Positions 1 to 7,126 of a DNA stretch of 64,000 bases are shown here, piece after piece. Made by a program: the position numbers and the translations under genes. The notes under the pieces are model-generated. The model worked only from the letters and a program-made list of their open reading frames with translations, searched no databases and was not told the origin of the DNA. Numbering within the stretch: position 1 is the first letter of the stretch; every line of letters begins with the position of its first letter. Source of the DNA: Haliotis asinina (lineage: Eukaryota; Mollusca; Gastropoda; Lepetellida; Haliotidae); assembly GCF_037392515.1 (NCBI RefSeq), contig NC_090290.1:17621753-17685752 (forward strand). The letters are read 5' to 3'.

Positions 1-72
1 TCTCAATTTTCTGAAAGGATCTAATTTTCTACCGTACATTGTTATATATAAATAAAATATATTTAAATACTA

Positions 73-1245
73 ATGGATGAAGACATAGATATGACGGAGA
101 TGCCGGGCGCTAGTGCCCAGGCATTCGATGATGAGCAGGAGACCTCATTTACTAGTTCACCATTGAGCCAAGAACTCTTGGAAACAACGGTAAATGATTA
201 TTACAAAAGTTTAAAAAGCGATAAAAACTACGTTGAACCCCAGGGTATATACCATAAGAATTTTTTTGTTGATACAAAGGGTGTTCTACGTCTTAAGTCT
301 GCCCCAGGGGTTGACCTCTTTAACAAGATCACTAAAAAACCACTGGCCTTGTCAACTCTAGCCAGCCGCAATGGTGGTGCTGAATTTATCCGTGAACATC
401 TAAACATGCGTGATTACGGTGGTGCAATACCTAAGACCGTTAAAGAAGATCTGCAAGCTACCAGATCCCACCTCACCACTATAGATGAAATGACGCCAGA
501 GCGTGCTACAGAAGCCTCGGACAGCATAGAAAAACTGTTGAGCACCTACTGGGACAAACCGTTACCGGGGTTTGACTTTCCGGTAAGGGAACTGTACGGC
601 TTAGACGAAGCCGTGAAACGTGTGCGTGGAGAACTCGTGAACAACATGGGGAAACTGAACGAAATCGACGAGCACATCGCTAGGGAAAAAACCAAACTCA
701 CCGAAACTGAAAACGATGATATGAAGCGTCGTATCAATGAACGACTACGCGATTTAGAAGACGAGAAACGTACACGATTGGAAGCCGCTTCCTCGAATCG
801 TGAACATCTTCGATCCCAGATCAGTCGCATTCGGGAAACAATCGATAGAATACTGAATGAGGATACAACTTTAGCCAACAAGATTCGGATATTATTCCGG
901 GAGCAAGGGGTCACCATCGCCAGCATTCTGACTGCATTGGGTTTCATTATATCAACCTTGGTGGTGTCACTGGTGGGGGGTGCCCCCACACCCCCAAGTG
1001 CCGGCGGTGGAACTCCCAGCGGTGGTGGTGGTGTTAAAGACTGGATCAAAAAACTCGGGGAAGGCCTAGCTAAACTGGCTGGTAAAGCCGCCGAAGCCCT
1101 TCCCGGCATCCTGGGTAGTATCGTCTCGTGGTTGTTGAGCGCTCTGTCTAAAACTGCCATGTGGCTCAGTCAAAACCTGTGGGCAGCCATCGTCGCCGTG
1201 GCGGGTCTGGTGTACGTAGCGGCTAAGAAATCTTTAACCAAATAA
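73..1245 (+). CDS. Virus-like structural protein with coiled coil and membrane-active C-terminus (390 aa)
   Basis: Function is not established. The N-terminus is acidic. Residues about 195-270 are a charged Arg/Glu/Lys-rich stretch typical of a coiled coil. A hydrophobic segment follows at about 285-305, then a Pro/Gly-rich linker with GGGTPSGGGG. The C-terminal 80 residues consist of an amphipathic Lys/Leu/Ala helix, the motif AAEALPGILG, and two hydrophobic helices ending in KKSLTK. From memory this is a multi-copy invertebrate family found with Polinton-like genes; I cannot verify that here. The membrane-active C-terminus could suit a minor virion component acting on membranes, which is inference. 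The ATG follows an AT-rich leader (41-72). The 3' end overlaps the convergent minus-strand gene by 23 bases. The ORF has no introns or breaks, and its GC content is above that of the flanking DNA. Confidence 0.75.
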   Translation: MDEDIDMTEMPGASAQAFDDEQETSFTSSPLSQELLETTVNDYYKSLKSDKNYVEPQGIYHKNFFVDTKGVLRLKSAPGVDLFNKITKKPLALSTLASRNGGAEFIREHLNMRDYGGAIPKTVKEDLQATRSHLTTIDEMTPERATEASDSIEKLLSTYWDKPLPGFDFPVRELYGLDEAVKRVRGELVNNMGKLNEIDEHIAREKTKLTETENDDMKRRINERLRDLEDEKRTRLEAASSNREHLRSQISRIRETIDRILNEDTTLANKIRILFREQGVTIASILTALGFIISTLVVSLVGGAPTPPSAGGGTPSGGGGVKDWIKKLGEGLAKLAGKAAEALPGILGSIVSWLLSALSKTAMWLSQNLWAAIVAVAGLVYVAAKKSLTK

Positions 1246-2440
1246 GTCCCAAAGTTACCCCACCAATCACTAAAGTTGTTTTATTATCAATATACTGCTG
1301 AGCCTGAATATGAGAGTGTGTGGGGGGTACCTCCACATGAACTTTAGGCTCCGGAGGTGGCGCCACTATACCTTTTTCACGTGGTGGGATGTGTGGGATA
1401 TAGGTGGTGTTAATATCGGGGTTGATACCCAACTTTTGGTCCGCCGTGGCTATGACTATTTTGTTGTTATAACCCACCACTTTTTTTACTCTCAGTTGCA
1501 TATCACTCGGAGACATATACAGCCCCACACCGAACACGTAGTTAACTTTCGATCTGGCGTATTCTAACACGTTTTGGTAGCGTTCGATGGCCCGCGGGAG
1601 ATCAACTGGAGAATTAATAGCATCCTCAACGTTGGCAACGAACTGTTTCTGAGCGTCGTAAGCAGTTCCCTTACCGATGATGTTGGAACGCGTTTGCGAC
1701 TGCGCACCCAACAGCGACCACACATACGTTCGAATCGAGTCGTTCAACCTGACTACCCCTGCACGAGTGAATCCTTTCGACGTGTCTAGCATGAACATTT
1801 TCCACCCGTCTGCGGTTGACTGCTCCACTTTCTGGACTGTGAAAGCAACACCACCTTTAAAGTTCATACGATCATCCCTCCATTCATTACTCGACAAAGC
1901 AAAGTCCGGGCGTAGTTTACCTTGTTTCAGTATAAGATCACTGAGTTCTTTCACTGATCGCACGCCATCAGAAGGAATACCCAACCCGTGGTTCGGGCCC
2001 GGCAAACGCCAATCCGTCTTCGGGTTTATTTCGAATTCATTACAAATACGTTCGTAGGCCCGTCTATCGTATGGGTTGTTTGTTGCGTCCCACGCTTTGT
2101 CCTGTGGGAGGGGGGCACTGATCTCTTTAAGGATACGTCTGACCTGGTAGTACACGTGGAATTTGAACACAGACTGACTCAGCGGTCCACGCCGAGTGTC
2201 GGTCAATGCCACACCACACCCCGTTGTAGCGCACCACACAGCAAAGTTGAATTGATTCTGCCAGAACTGCATAGGGTTGTTGAACCACGCGTGGACTGCC
2301 TCAATGTTAGTCACCATAAGCTTATACTTATCGAACACATCTAAAAGCTGGGCATTGAAATACAACTCAGGAGCAACCACGATCTTCATGGGGGAGAAAT
2401 CTACATCCAGTTTAGGGTAAAACACACCAGGGGAATACAT
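1223..2440 (-). CDS. Virus-like protein, candidate major structural protein with C-terminal anchor (405 aa)
   Basis: Long intact ORF on the minus strand. The ATG at 2440 (MYSPGVFYPKLD) is preferred. An in-frame ATG at 2482 would add 14 AT-derived residues and would run into the divergent neighbour that starts at 2475. The protein has a globular middle with conserved-looking stretches FAVWCATTGCG and NNPYDRRAYERICNEF, then a Pro-rich linker (PPREKGIVAPPPEPK), and ends in a 17-residue hydrophobic segment (TTLVIGGVTLGLIW), a candidate tail anchor. I recognise the family as multi-copy in cnidarian and molluscan genomes, in the company of Polinton-type genes. Whether it is the double-jelly-roll capsid protein is a guess that needs a structure prediction. 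It is transcribed towards the 390-aa gene and away from the penton-like gene. Confidence 0.72.
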   Translation of the reverse strand: MYSPGVFYPKLDVDFSPMKIVVAPELYFNAQLLDVFDKYKLMVTNIEAVHAWFNNPMQFWQNQFNFAVWCATTGCGVALTDTRRGPLSQSVFKFHVYYQVRRILKEISAPLPQDKAWDATNNPYDRRAYERICNEFEINPKTDWRLPGPNHGLGIPSDGVRSVKELSDLILKQGKLRPDFALSSNEWRDDRMNFKGGVAFTVQKVEQSTADGWKMFMLDTSKGFTRAGVVRLNDSIRTYVWSLLGAQSQTRSNIIGKGTAYDAQKQFVANVEDAINSPVDLPRAIERYQNVLEYARSKVNYVFGVGLYMSPSDMQLRVKKVVGYNNKIVIATADQKLGINPDINTTYIPHIPPREKGIVAPPPEPKVHVEVPPTHSHIQAQQYIDNKTTLVIGGVTLGLIWLKIS

Positions 2441-2474
2441 TTTAAAACTATTATATAATAAATATATATGTAAT
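2441..2474. promoter_or_regulatory. Divergent AT-only promoter spacer
   Basis: The 34 bases between the divergent start codons at 2440 (minus) and 2475 (plus) are almost entirely A and T, containing ttatataataaatatatatg. Similar short AT blocks precede the ORFs at 73, 4053 and 4765. A shared TATA-like promoter signal of the virus-like block is the simplest reading; no transcription start can be fixed from sequence. Confidence 0.45.
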
Positions 2475-3128
2475 ATGTACATAACACTTCCTGGAATAAC
2501 GAGCGGTGAGGCCGTTCAGCTGACGCACGCGATCGATAACACGTCAGGTCAACTCGAAGTCGCACTCTGCGATATCACCTACCTACCGCAATGGACTAAC
2601 ATTAATATCAGCAACAATAAGCTGTTCGTCAGTGGAACTCGCAGTCAGATAACTGACGGCTACTACAGCGTGTGCTCGCTAAACGACGAGGTCTTCAAAC
2701 CCCTGGGAGCCGAACTCAAGATGAACGACTCAAACGGCACAGTGGTGTTAATCAACAACGGAAGAACCTCCTTGAGGCTCGGCCGACCATTAGCGAGGAT
2801 ACTCGGTATGTCTCCTGACGAGATAAAACCAACAACAACCGTCACAGGCACGAAGTTACCCGAACTAGTACCGTACCGAGAGCTATACATTCATCTCGGT
2901 CAGGTGAGCACAACGTATAACATTCAAGGAGGCCACCCTTCCACTATACTGAGAGCAGTGCCGGTGAAAACTGAGAAATTCAACGACGGTAGAACCGAGT
3001 CGTTTTCACCACGGCAGTATAAGAGATTAACCCAGGGCAACATACCTGAACTGACAATATCAGTGTTAGATATAAATCATAATCCTGTAAATATAGGATA
3101 CCTCAGCTTAACGCTTCACGTAACATGA
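2475..3128 (+). CDS. Candidate minor capsid (penton-like) protein (217 aa)
   Basis: Intact 217-aa ORF of mostly beta-strand-like composition, with no hydrophobic segment and no signal peptide. Features include VALCDITYLPQWTNI near residue 30, an RELYIHLGQVSTTYN motif near residue 135, and a final strand-rich ELTISVLD...LSLTLHVT. The size and beta-rich character fit a single jelly-roll minor capsid protein of Polinton-like elements, and from memory related multi-copy proteins are known in invertebrates. The assignment is inference. The gene overlaps the next ORF by 4 bases (ATGA), an arrangement typical of compact viral genomes. It starts divergently from the 405-aa gene. Confidence 0.7.
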   Translation: MYITLPGITSGEAVQLTHAIDNTSGQLEVALCDITYLPQWTNINISNNKLFVSGTRSQITDGYYSVCSLNDEVFKPLGAELKMNDSNGTVVLINNGRTSLRLGRPLARILGMSPDEIKPTTTVTGTKLPELVPYRELYIHLGQVSTTYNIQGGHPSTILRAVPVKTEKFNDGRTESFSPRQYKRLTQGNIPELTISVLDINHNPVNIGYLSLTLHVT

Positions 3129-4039
3129 CCAGCGCACAAGGACCCGGAGTGAAAAAATGCGTCAATATCGGGATCTCCGACCTCGGAGACACACGCGGTT
3201 TCGACGCTCCCGGAGTAGATGGTAAAACGTACGCCTTGCAACTGAAAAACAACATTTACAAACGCGTTGAAGTCTCCTCCGGTGGAGCCCTAAGCGATGT
3301 AGTAGATACCACAGGAGCAACAGTCAACACTAAGTACGCCCTCGTCAACACCGGTGATGACAACTGGAGAATATACCCATCATTCGGAGGTAAACTGTTC
3401 GACTTAGATGATGTTGAGAGAACTGCCATCGAAAAGAACCGGCCATATAAGCTCGTCTTCACTGAAGATGACAAGTGGGTGTTGTTAACCGATTACGACA
3501 ACTACTGGTTTCTCAATATTAAGCTCTTCTCCCCCTACGTGTTCACTGATAACAAAGACCACTACCTAAACAAAGTCGTGAACGATGGATTCCTGCTCGT
3601 GGCTTACGTCCCAACTCAGAGACGCAGCGTAGTCGTCAGCCCAATCAGCAATTCACCACTCCACATGCTATCGAGTAAAACAGGCATGCAAAACGTGACA
3701 TTACAGTTGGTGTCTGAATTCGAAGGCGTGGACAAAATACTAGATGGTATACCATCAAACACAACACTGGTCATCAGAGTCTACCTAGGGGAATCATCGG
3801 GGGATAACGTCGAGATCGTGAAGGGGGTCAAAATAGGGTGGGAGAAACGACACAATAATCAAGTTTGCCGCGTTTACGTGCGGGTGGGTGTCGGCTCCAA
3901 CACCAGTCTGCAGGGTGTCAACGTGATCGTGGAAAACAAGATATCACTAACCAAGATCTTCCTACCTAACAACATACACTTTATTAATATGAATTTAATC
4001 CCTGAATTATTAACAGAAAACCAGTTGAAAATTATATAA
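3125..4039 (+). CDS. Fiber-like protein, copy 1 of a tandem pair (304 aa)
   Basis: The start codon overlaps the stop of the preceding gene (ATGA). The N-terminal 40 residues (LGDTRGFDAPG ... NNIYKRVEV) and the C-terminal end (ISLTKIFLPNN ... LLTENQLKII) match the next ORF, so the two are paralogs. The middle is beta-rich and has no transmembrane segment. A conserved short N-terminal tail, a variable body and a position just after a penton-like gene recall attachment fibers or spikes of adenovirus-like particles. That role is inference from context. Sequence alone does not exclude a different virion surface or internal protein. Confidence 0.68.
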   Translation: MTSAQGPGVKKCVNIGISDLGDTRGFDAPGVDGKTYALQLKNNIYKRVEVSSGGALSDVVDTTGATVNTKYALVNTGDDNWRIYPSFGGKLFDLDDVERTAIEKNRPYKLVFTEDDKWVLLTDYDNYWFLNIKLFSPYVFTDNKDHYLNKVVNDGFLLVAYVPTQRRSVVVSPISNSPLHMLSSKTGMQNVTLQLVSEFEGVDKILDGIPSNTTLVIRVYLGESSGDNVEIVKGVKIGWEKRHNNQVCRVYVRVGVGSNTSLQGVNVIVENKISLTKIFLPNNIHFINMNLIPELLTENQLKII

Positions 4040-4052
4040 TAATATTATAATA

Positions 4053-4751
4053 ATGACCAGTCATCATCCCAACACTACGCTTAACGACCTAGGAGATACA
4101 GAGGGATTCGATCAGCCTGGTAAGGAAGATGAATTATACATCCTGCACTTCAAAGACAACGTGTACAGACGGGTGTTGTTATCAGATTTTAAAGAGCCCA
4201 AATGGCTGCTCAACTTAACAATCGCCTCACCTTATATCACAATAAACATAAATACGTGGATGATCTCTAAGATTAGGAACAACGGTATCTGGCCCGGGGA
4301 TTTCATTCCGGAGAGAGAATTAGCATTCAAGATAGCTACTGCTGGTGCTGAAAAAAATATATTAAATTTTGGGCCAAAAAATAAATTAACATTTAGCTAT
4401 AATACTCGTAACATAAATCTTGTTAATAGAATATTCTCCCCTTTCACACTCATCATAGAAGTCTTCTTTACGTCTTTACTACATGAAAACATCTCAAGAG
4501 TACACCAAATTTTACCCGGGGTGTCAATACACTGGTATGACGAACAACACACATTCAAATATTGTCGTATTGTTATACAACAGAATACCACGGGTCCTAT
4601 AAACAGCTTAATAAACCTCAGTGGGGTTTTTATTACAACAGAAAAGTCTATTAGCCTCTCACCTATTACCCTGATTAGTAATCTAAAACTTGTAGACTTC
4701 AAATTCATTGATAAAGTATTAACTGAAACCCAATTAAAATATCTTTCATAA
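4053..4751 (+). CDS. Fiber-like protein, copy 2 of a tandem pair (232 aa)
   Basis: Paralog of the preceding ORF. It shares LGDTEGFDQPG at the N-terminus, IYRRV-like residues after it (DNVYRRVLL), a WLLNLTIASPYI stretch matching WFLNIKLFSPYV, and ISLSPITL...VLTETQLKYLS at the end. It is 72 residues shorter, the difference lying in a deletion around residue 45 between the N-terminal tag and the WLLN stretch. An AT spacer of 13 bases separates the pair. Base composition is more AT-rich than in copy 1, so the copies are not recent duplicates. A surface or attachment role is inferred from position only. Confidence 0.66.
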   Translation: MTSHHPNTTLNDLGDTEGFDQPGKEDELYILHFKDNVYRRVLLSDFKEPKWLLNLTIASPYITININTWMISKIRNNGIWPGDFIPERELAFKIATAGAEKNILNFGPKNKLTFSYNTRNINLVNRIFSPFTLIIEVFFTSLLHENISRVHQILPGVSIHWYDEQHTFKYCRIVIQQNTTGPINSLINLSGVFITTEKSISLSPITLISNLKLVDFKFIDKVLTETQLKYLS

Positions 4752-4764
4752 TATATATTATAGG

Positions 4765-5382
4765 ATGGGTCTGTACCCAGTCGTAGGGGAAGTAGCGAAG
4801 ACGCTGGAAACCGTAGATGGGTTCCGCTTGAGGCAGTTATGTGATGTGAAACATCAACTAGAACAAGACCGTGACACGCGGAAAGCTCTATGTAAAAAGT
4901 ATAATAGAGCTTTCAATATCGTGGACGGGGCTGACACTACCCTTATGGCAACCAGCATGGGACTAGGGGCGGCAGGCGTTGGGTTGTTAACCACCATCGT
5001 GGCTGCACCTATAGTGCTAGGTATTGAAATAACAGCTGGGGTTACAGGGTTGGTAGGGTTGGCGCTTAAGTTAGTATCACGCAGACTTAATCGTAAGGCA
5101 TTGAAACACGACGAGATCAGGGTTCTGGCCGAAGCAAAGCTGAACACAGTGAGTGAGCGAATTTCCACGGCACTCTCTGACAGTAAGATATCAGAAGAGG
5201 AGTTTCGTTCAATCCTCTCTGAACTCACAAAATATAACGGAATGAAACAAGATATTCGGTCCAAATCTCGTAAGTCTGCTATCAACGAGGACGAGAAAAA
5301 AAAGTACATAGAACAGGGAATACAAAAAGCCCAACAAGCTTTTATTACGAACACAAAAGAGATCATAGGCGGTTCACGTTAA
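4765..5382 (+). CDS. Virus-like membrane-segment protein (205 aa)
   Basis: The ORF has a charged N-terminal helix region, then two Gly/Ala-rich hydrophobic segments at about 52-72 (ATSMGLGAAGVGLLTTIVAA) and 74-95, then a basic turn SRRLNRKALKHDE and a long helical C-terminal half rich in Ser, Lys and Glu. This topology suggests a membrane-inserting or membrane-perturbing protein. From memory similar multi-copy proteins occur in cnidarian genomes without assigned function. A 13-base AT spacer precedes the ATG. It is the last intact gene of the block on this side. Confidence 0.68.
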   Translation: MGLYPVVGEVAKTLETVDGFRLRQLCDVKHQLEQDRDTRKALCKKYNRAFNIVDGADTTLMATSMGLGAAGVGLLTTIVAAPIVLGIEITAGVTGLVGLALKLVSRRLNRKALKHDEIRVLAEAKLNTVSERISTALSDSKISEEEFRSILSELTKYNGMKQDIRSKSRKSAINEDEKKKYIEQGIQKAQQAFITNTKEIIGGSR

Positions 5383-5406
5383 ACTGTTTCCTCGATATAA
5401 ACATGA

Positions 5407-5592
5407 CATAACCGTAAGCGAGCCACCGATCCTATATGGTCAGTCAAAACTTACAACATAGATAAAGTGGATATGAAAGCCGACGAACCTAACTTGTACT
5501 ACTTGAGGGATGGGCCGGGTAGGGGATTTGTAAGAGAAGAATTATTGATCGTACCGTACGGTACAGTGTTACCGCCTGCCAAGTCACGGTAA
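5407..5592 (+). pseudogene. Possible integrase C-terminal remnant
   Basis: A 61-codon frame, open from just after a TGA, with no suitable ATG near its beginning; the first ATG is at codon 23. It contains DPIWSVKTYNIDKV, then LYYLRDGPGRGFVREELL and VPYGTVLPP. This looks like the small beta-barrel or chromo-like tail that closes retroviral-type integrases of Polinton-like elements (recognition from memory). The catalytic part is absent, because the intact 205-aa gene ends only 24 bases upstream. It could be the scar of an internal deletion. A spliced terminal exon or an unrelated short ORF are alternatives. Confidence 0.38.
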
Positions 5593-5649
5593 ACGTGATG
5601 GCGTGGCTTTGTAGTAGGGGTAATAATAGCAAGAGCTAAGGGTCCCACC

Positions 5650-5676
5650 AAAGCCTCATTTAGTAAATGAGGCTTT
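5650..5676 (+). terminator. Perfect hairpin with T-run
   Basis: Perfect 13-base inverted repeat, aaagcctcattta at 5650-5662 and its complement at 5664-5676, followed by ttttt. The loop is one base formally, about three in practice. It sits about 60 bases after the last recognisable reading frame of the virus-like block, so a transcription-end or RNA-processing signal is plausible. Eukaryotic genes do not need such a structure, which makes it notable. Confidence 0.5.
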
Positions 5677-6337
5677 TTAGAGGGGTTTTTGAAAAGTGTT
5701 TTCGGACTGTCATTTCCTATACTACTGGCGGTTCATAATCAACGTTATGAATAGGCGGAGACATGTGGTCAGCTGAAGAAAGTGTCCACAAAATAAATAA
5801 ACACACTGAAACTGAAGAGTAAAAAGGGCTTGGGAACTGGGAGAAATAATGTTGCAAATCATCTCGCTGATAACTCTGATGACGACAAAAGGTTTACTTT
5901 GGCTGAGAACAAGGCAGTCCGGAATCTTTGTCGGAAGCGAGCACACCAATCACCTCATTTAGGTCACCCGGGACGTGCAGTTTGCTGTCCAGCCTATTGG
6001 TGCTTTTCATCCTAGCCAGCTTGCTTATCTTTTTCGTGTCAAAGGTCAAGTTCATGCTACACCTGCGGAGAGTTCTCTCTTCCACATTTCTCTCAGGACA
6101 ATGCATTTCAGGTAGCCACGTCAATGGTGATATCAGTGATGGCCGTGATGGGAAACGTCAGTTTAGTCTTAAGCTTGACTTGAACTCATTCCGTATGCCT
6201 GCTTTAATGAGTGAGAAAAGCAAAACCATAAAACGGGCATTGAATACCATTGGGTTTCTAAAAGAGCGACTGAGACTTATATAACACGAGATCATCAGTT
6301 TCTGCAACATATAAACTGCACTATATCGTCCATTCTC
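5677..6337. other. Unassigned flank of the virus-like block
   Basis: No recognisable gene. Overlapping short frames exist on both strands: a 118-codon plus frame at 5928-6284 with one hydrophobic stretch, and minus frames at 5894-6124. None has a supporting motif, so I do not call them. Confidence 0.4.
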
Positions 6338-6467
6338 GGATCGATGCTCATGTTGTTGATCACTGGATTGTCTGCTCCAGACTCCATTTTTTACAGACCG
6401 CCGCCATATAGCTGGAATATTGCTGAGTGCGGCGTAAAACTAAACTCACTCACTCACTCACTCACTC
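6338..6467 (+). mobile_element. SINE family A, 5'-truncated copy
   Basis: Carries the 3' half of the family, from gatcgatgctcatgttgttg to the (CTCA)n tail. The head is missing. It lies just upstream of a frame that continues past the LINE insertion. Confidence 0.75.
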
Positions 6468-6561
6468 TTACCGTTCAGTCGTATCACTAAACGGCAATAA
6501 CACAATTATTATAACAGGTGCGACACTGCTCACCATATACGGCATCATAACCTGGATGTCT

Positions 6562-6575
6562 CCCATGAAACAAAG
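6562..6575. repeat. Target-site duplication, 3' side of LINE
   Basis: The 14-mer cccatgaaacaaag is identical to that at 12561-12574. It abuts the gtgagtgagt end of the LINE. Confidence 0.85.
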
Positions 6576-7123
6576 TGAGTGAGTGAGTTACTATTTAACG
6601 TCACATCGGCAATATTTCACCCATATCGTGGCAAGAACATTTAATACTGAAGTGTAAGATATGTGTTTCATAAATAAGCCTGTCGTCAAAGGACAGTAAA
6701 ACAACTAGAATATCACAGTTACAATTTAAAACCAGCGTGGAAAGTTAAAACCAATATCACTATCTGGACAAAACAATATAAGAACAGGCTATAGGTCTCC
6801 AACAACTGAAGGTAGATCACCATACTAAGTACCATGGGACAGTACTTTTGCTACCTACATGGACCCTAGTTGGATTTACATCATCCCTTCAGCCGCTGCA
6901 GATTGTATGAAATGCTAGTCAAACTTAAAATAACATGAATACTACGATTAAAAACCTGGTAGACTTAAATTTACATCGAACGTTTGTGGACTTACGTACC
7001 CTCTCAGGAGGACAATGATTTTACAATGCTTCAACCCCCTTTGAGGGTACAGCCACTAACAATTCTAGTTACTAATCTAAACTACCAATCATTAAAATAT
7101 ATCTATCTACAGAAACATATCGC
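6576..7123 (-). repeat. LINE 3' UTR and (CTCA)n tail
   Basis: Non-coding 3' end of the LINE. Landmarks are the terminal block tattgccgatgtgacg (as the minus strand reads), the phrase taaatccaactagggtccat about 280 bases upstream of it, and the GAGTGAGT terminus on the plus strand. The same blocks recur at 12.9, 15.98, 27.0 and 35.6 kb. Confidence 0.8.
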
Positions 7124-7126
7124 TCA

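Noticed and set aside
546..1160. 204-codon minus-strand frame inside the first virus-like gene
   Set aside because: Shadow of the 390-aa gene; composition is Ser/Arg-rich antisense and has no motif.
5894..6284. Overlapping frames on both strands, one with a hydrophobic stretch
   Set aside because: No family motif, no coherent start context, and both strands look equally open; treated as unassigned.
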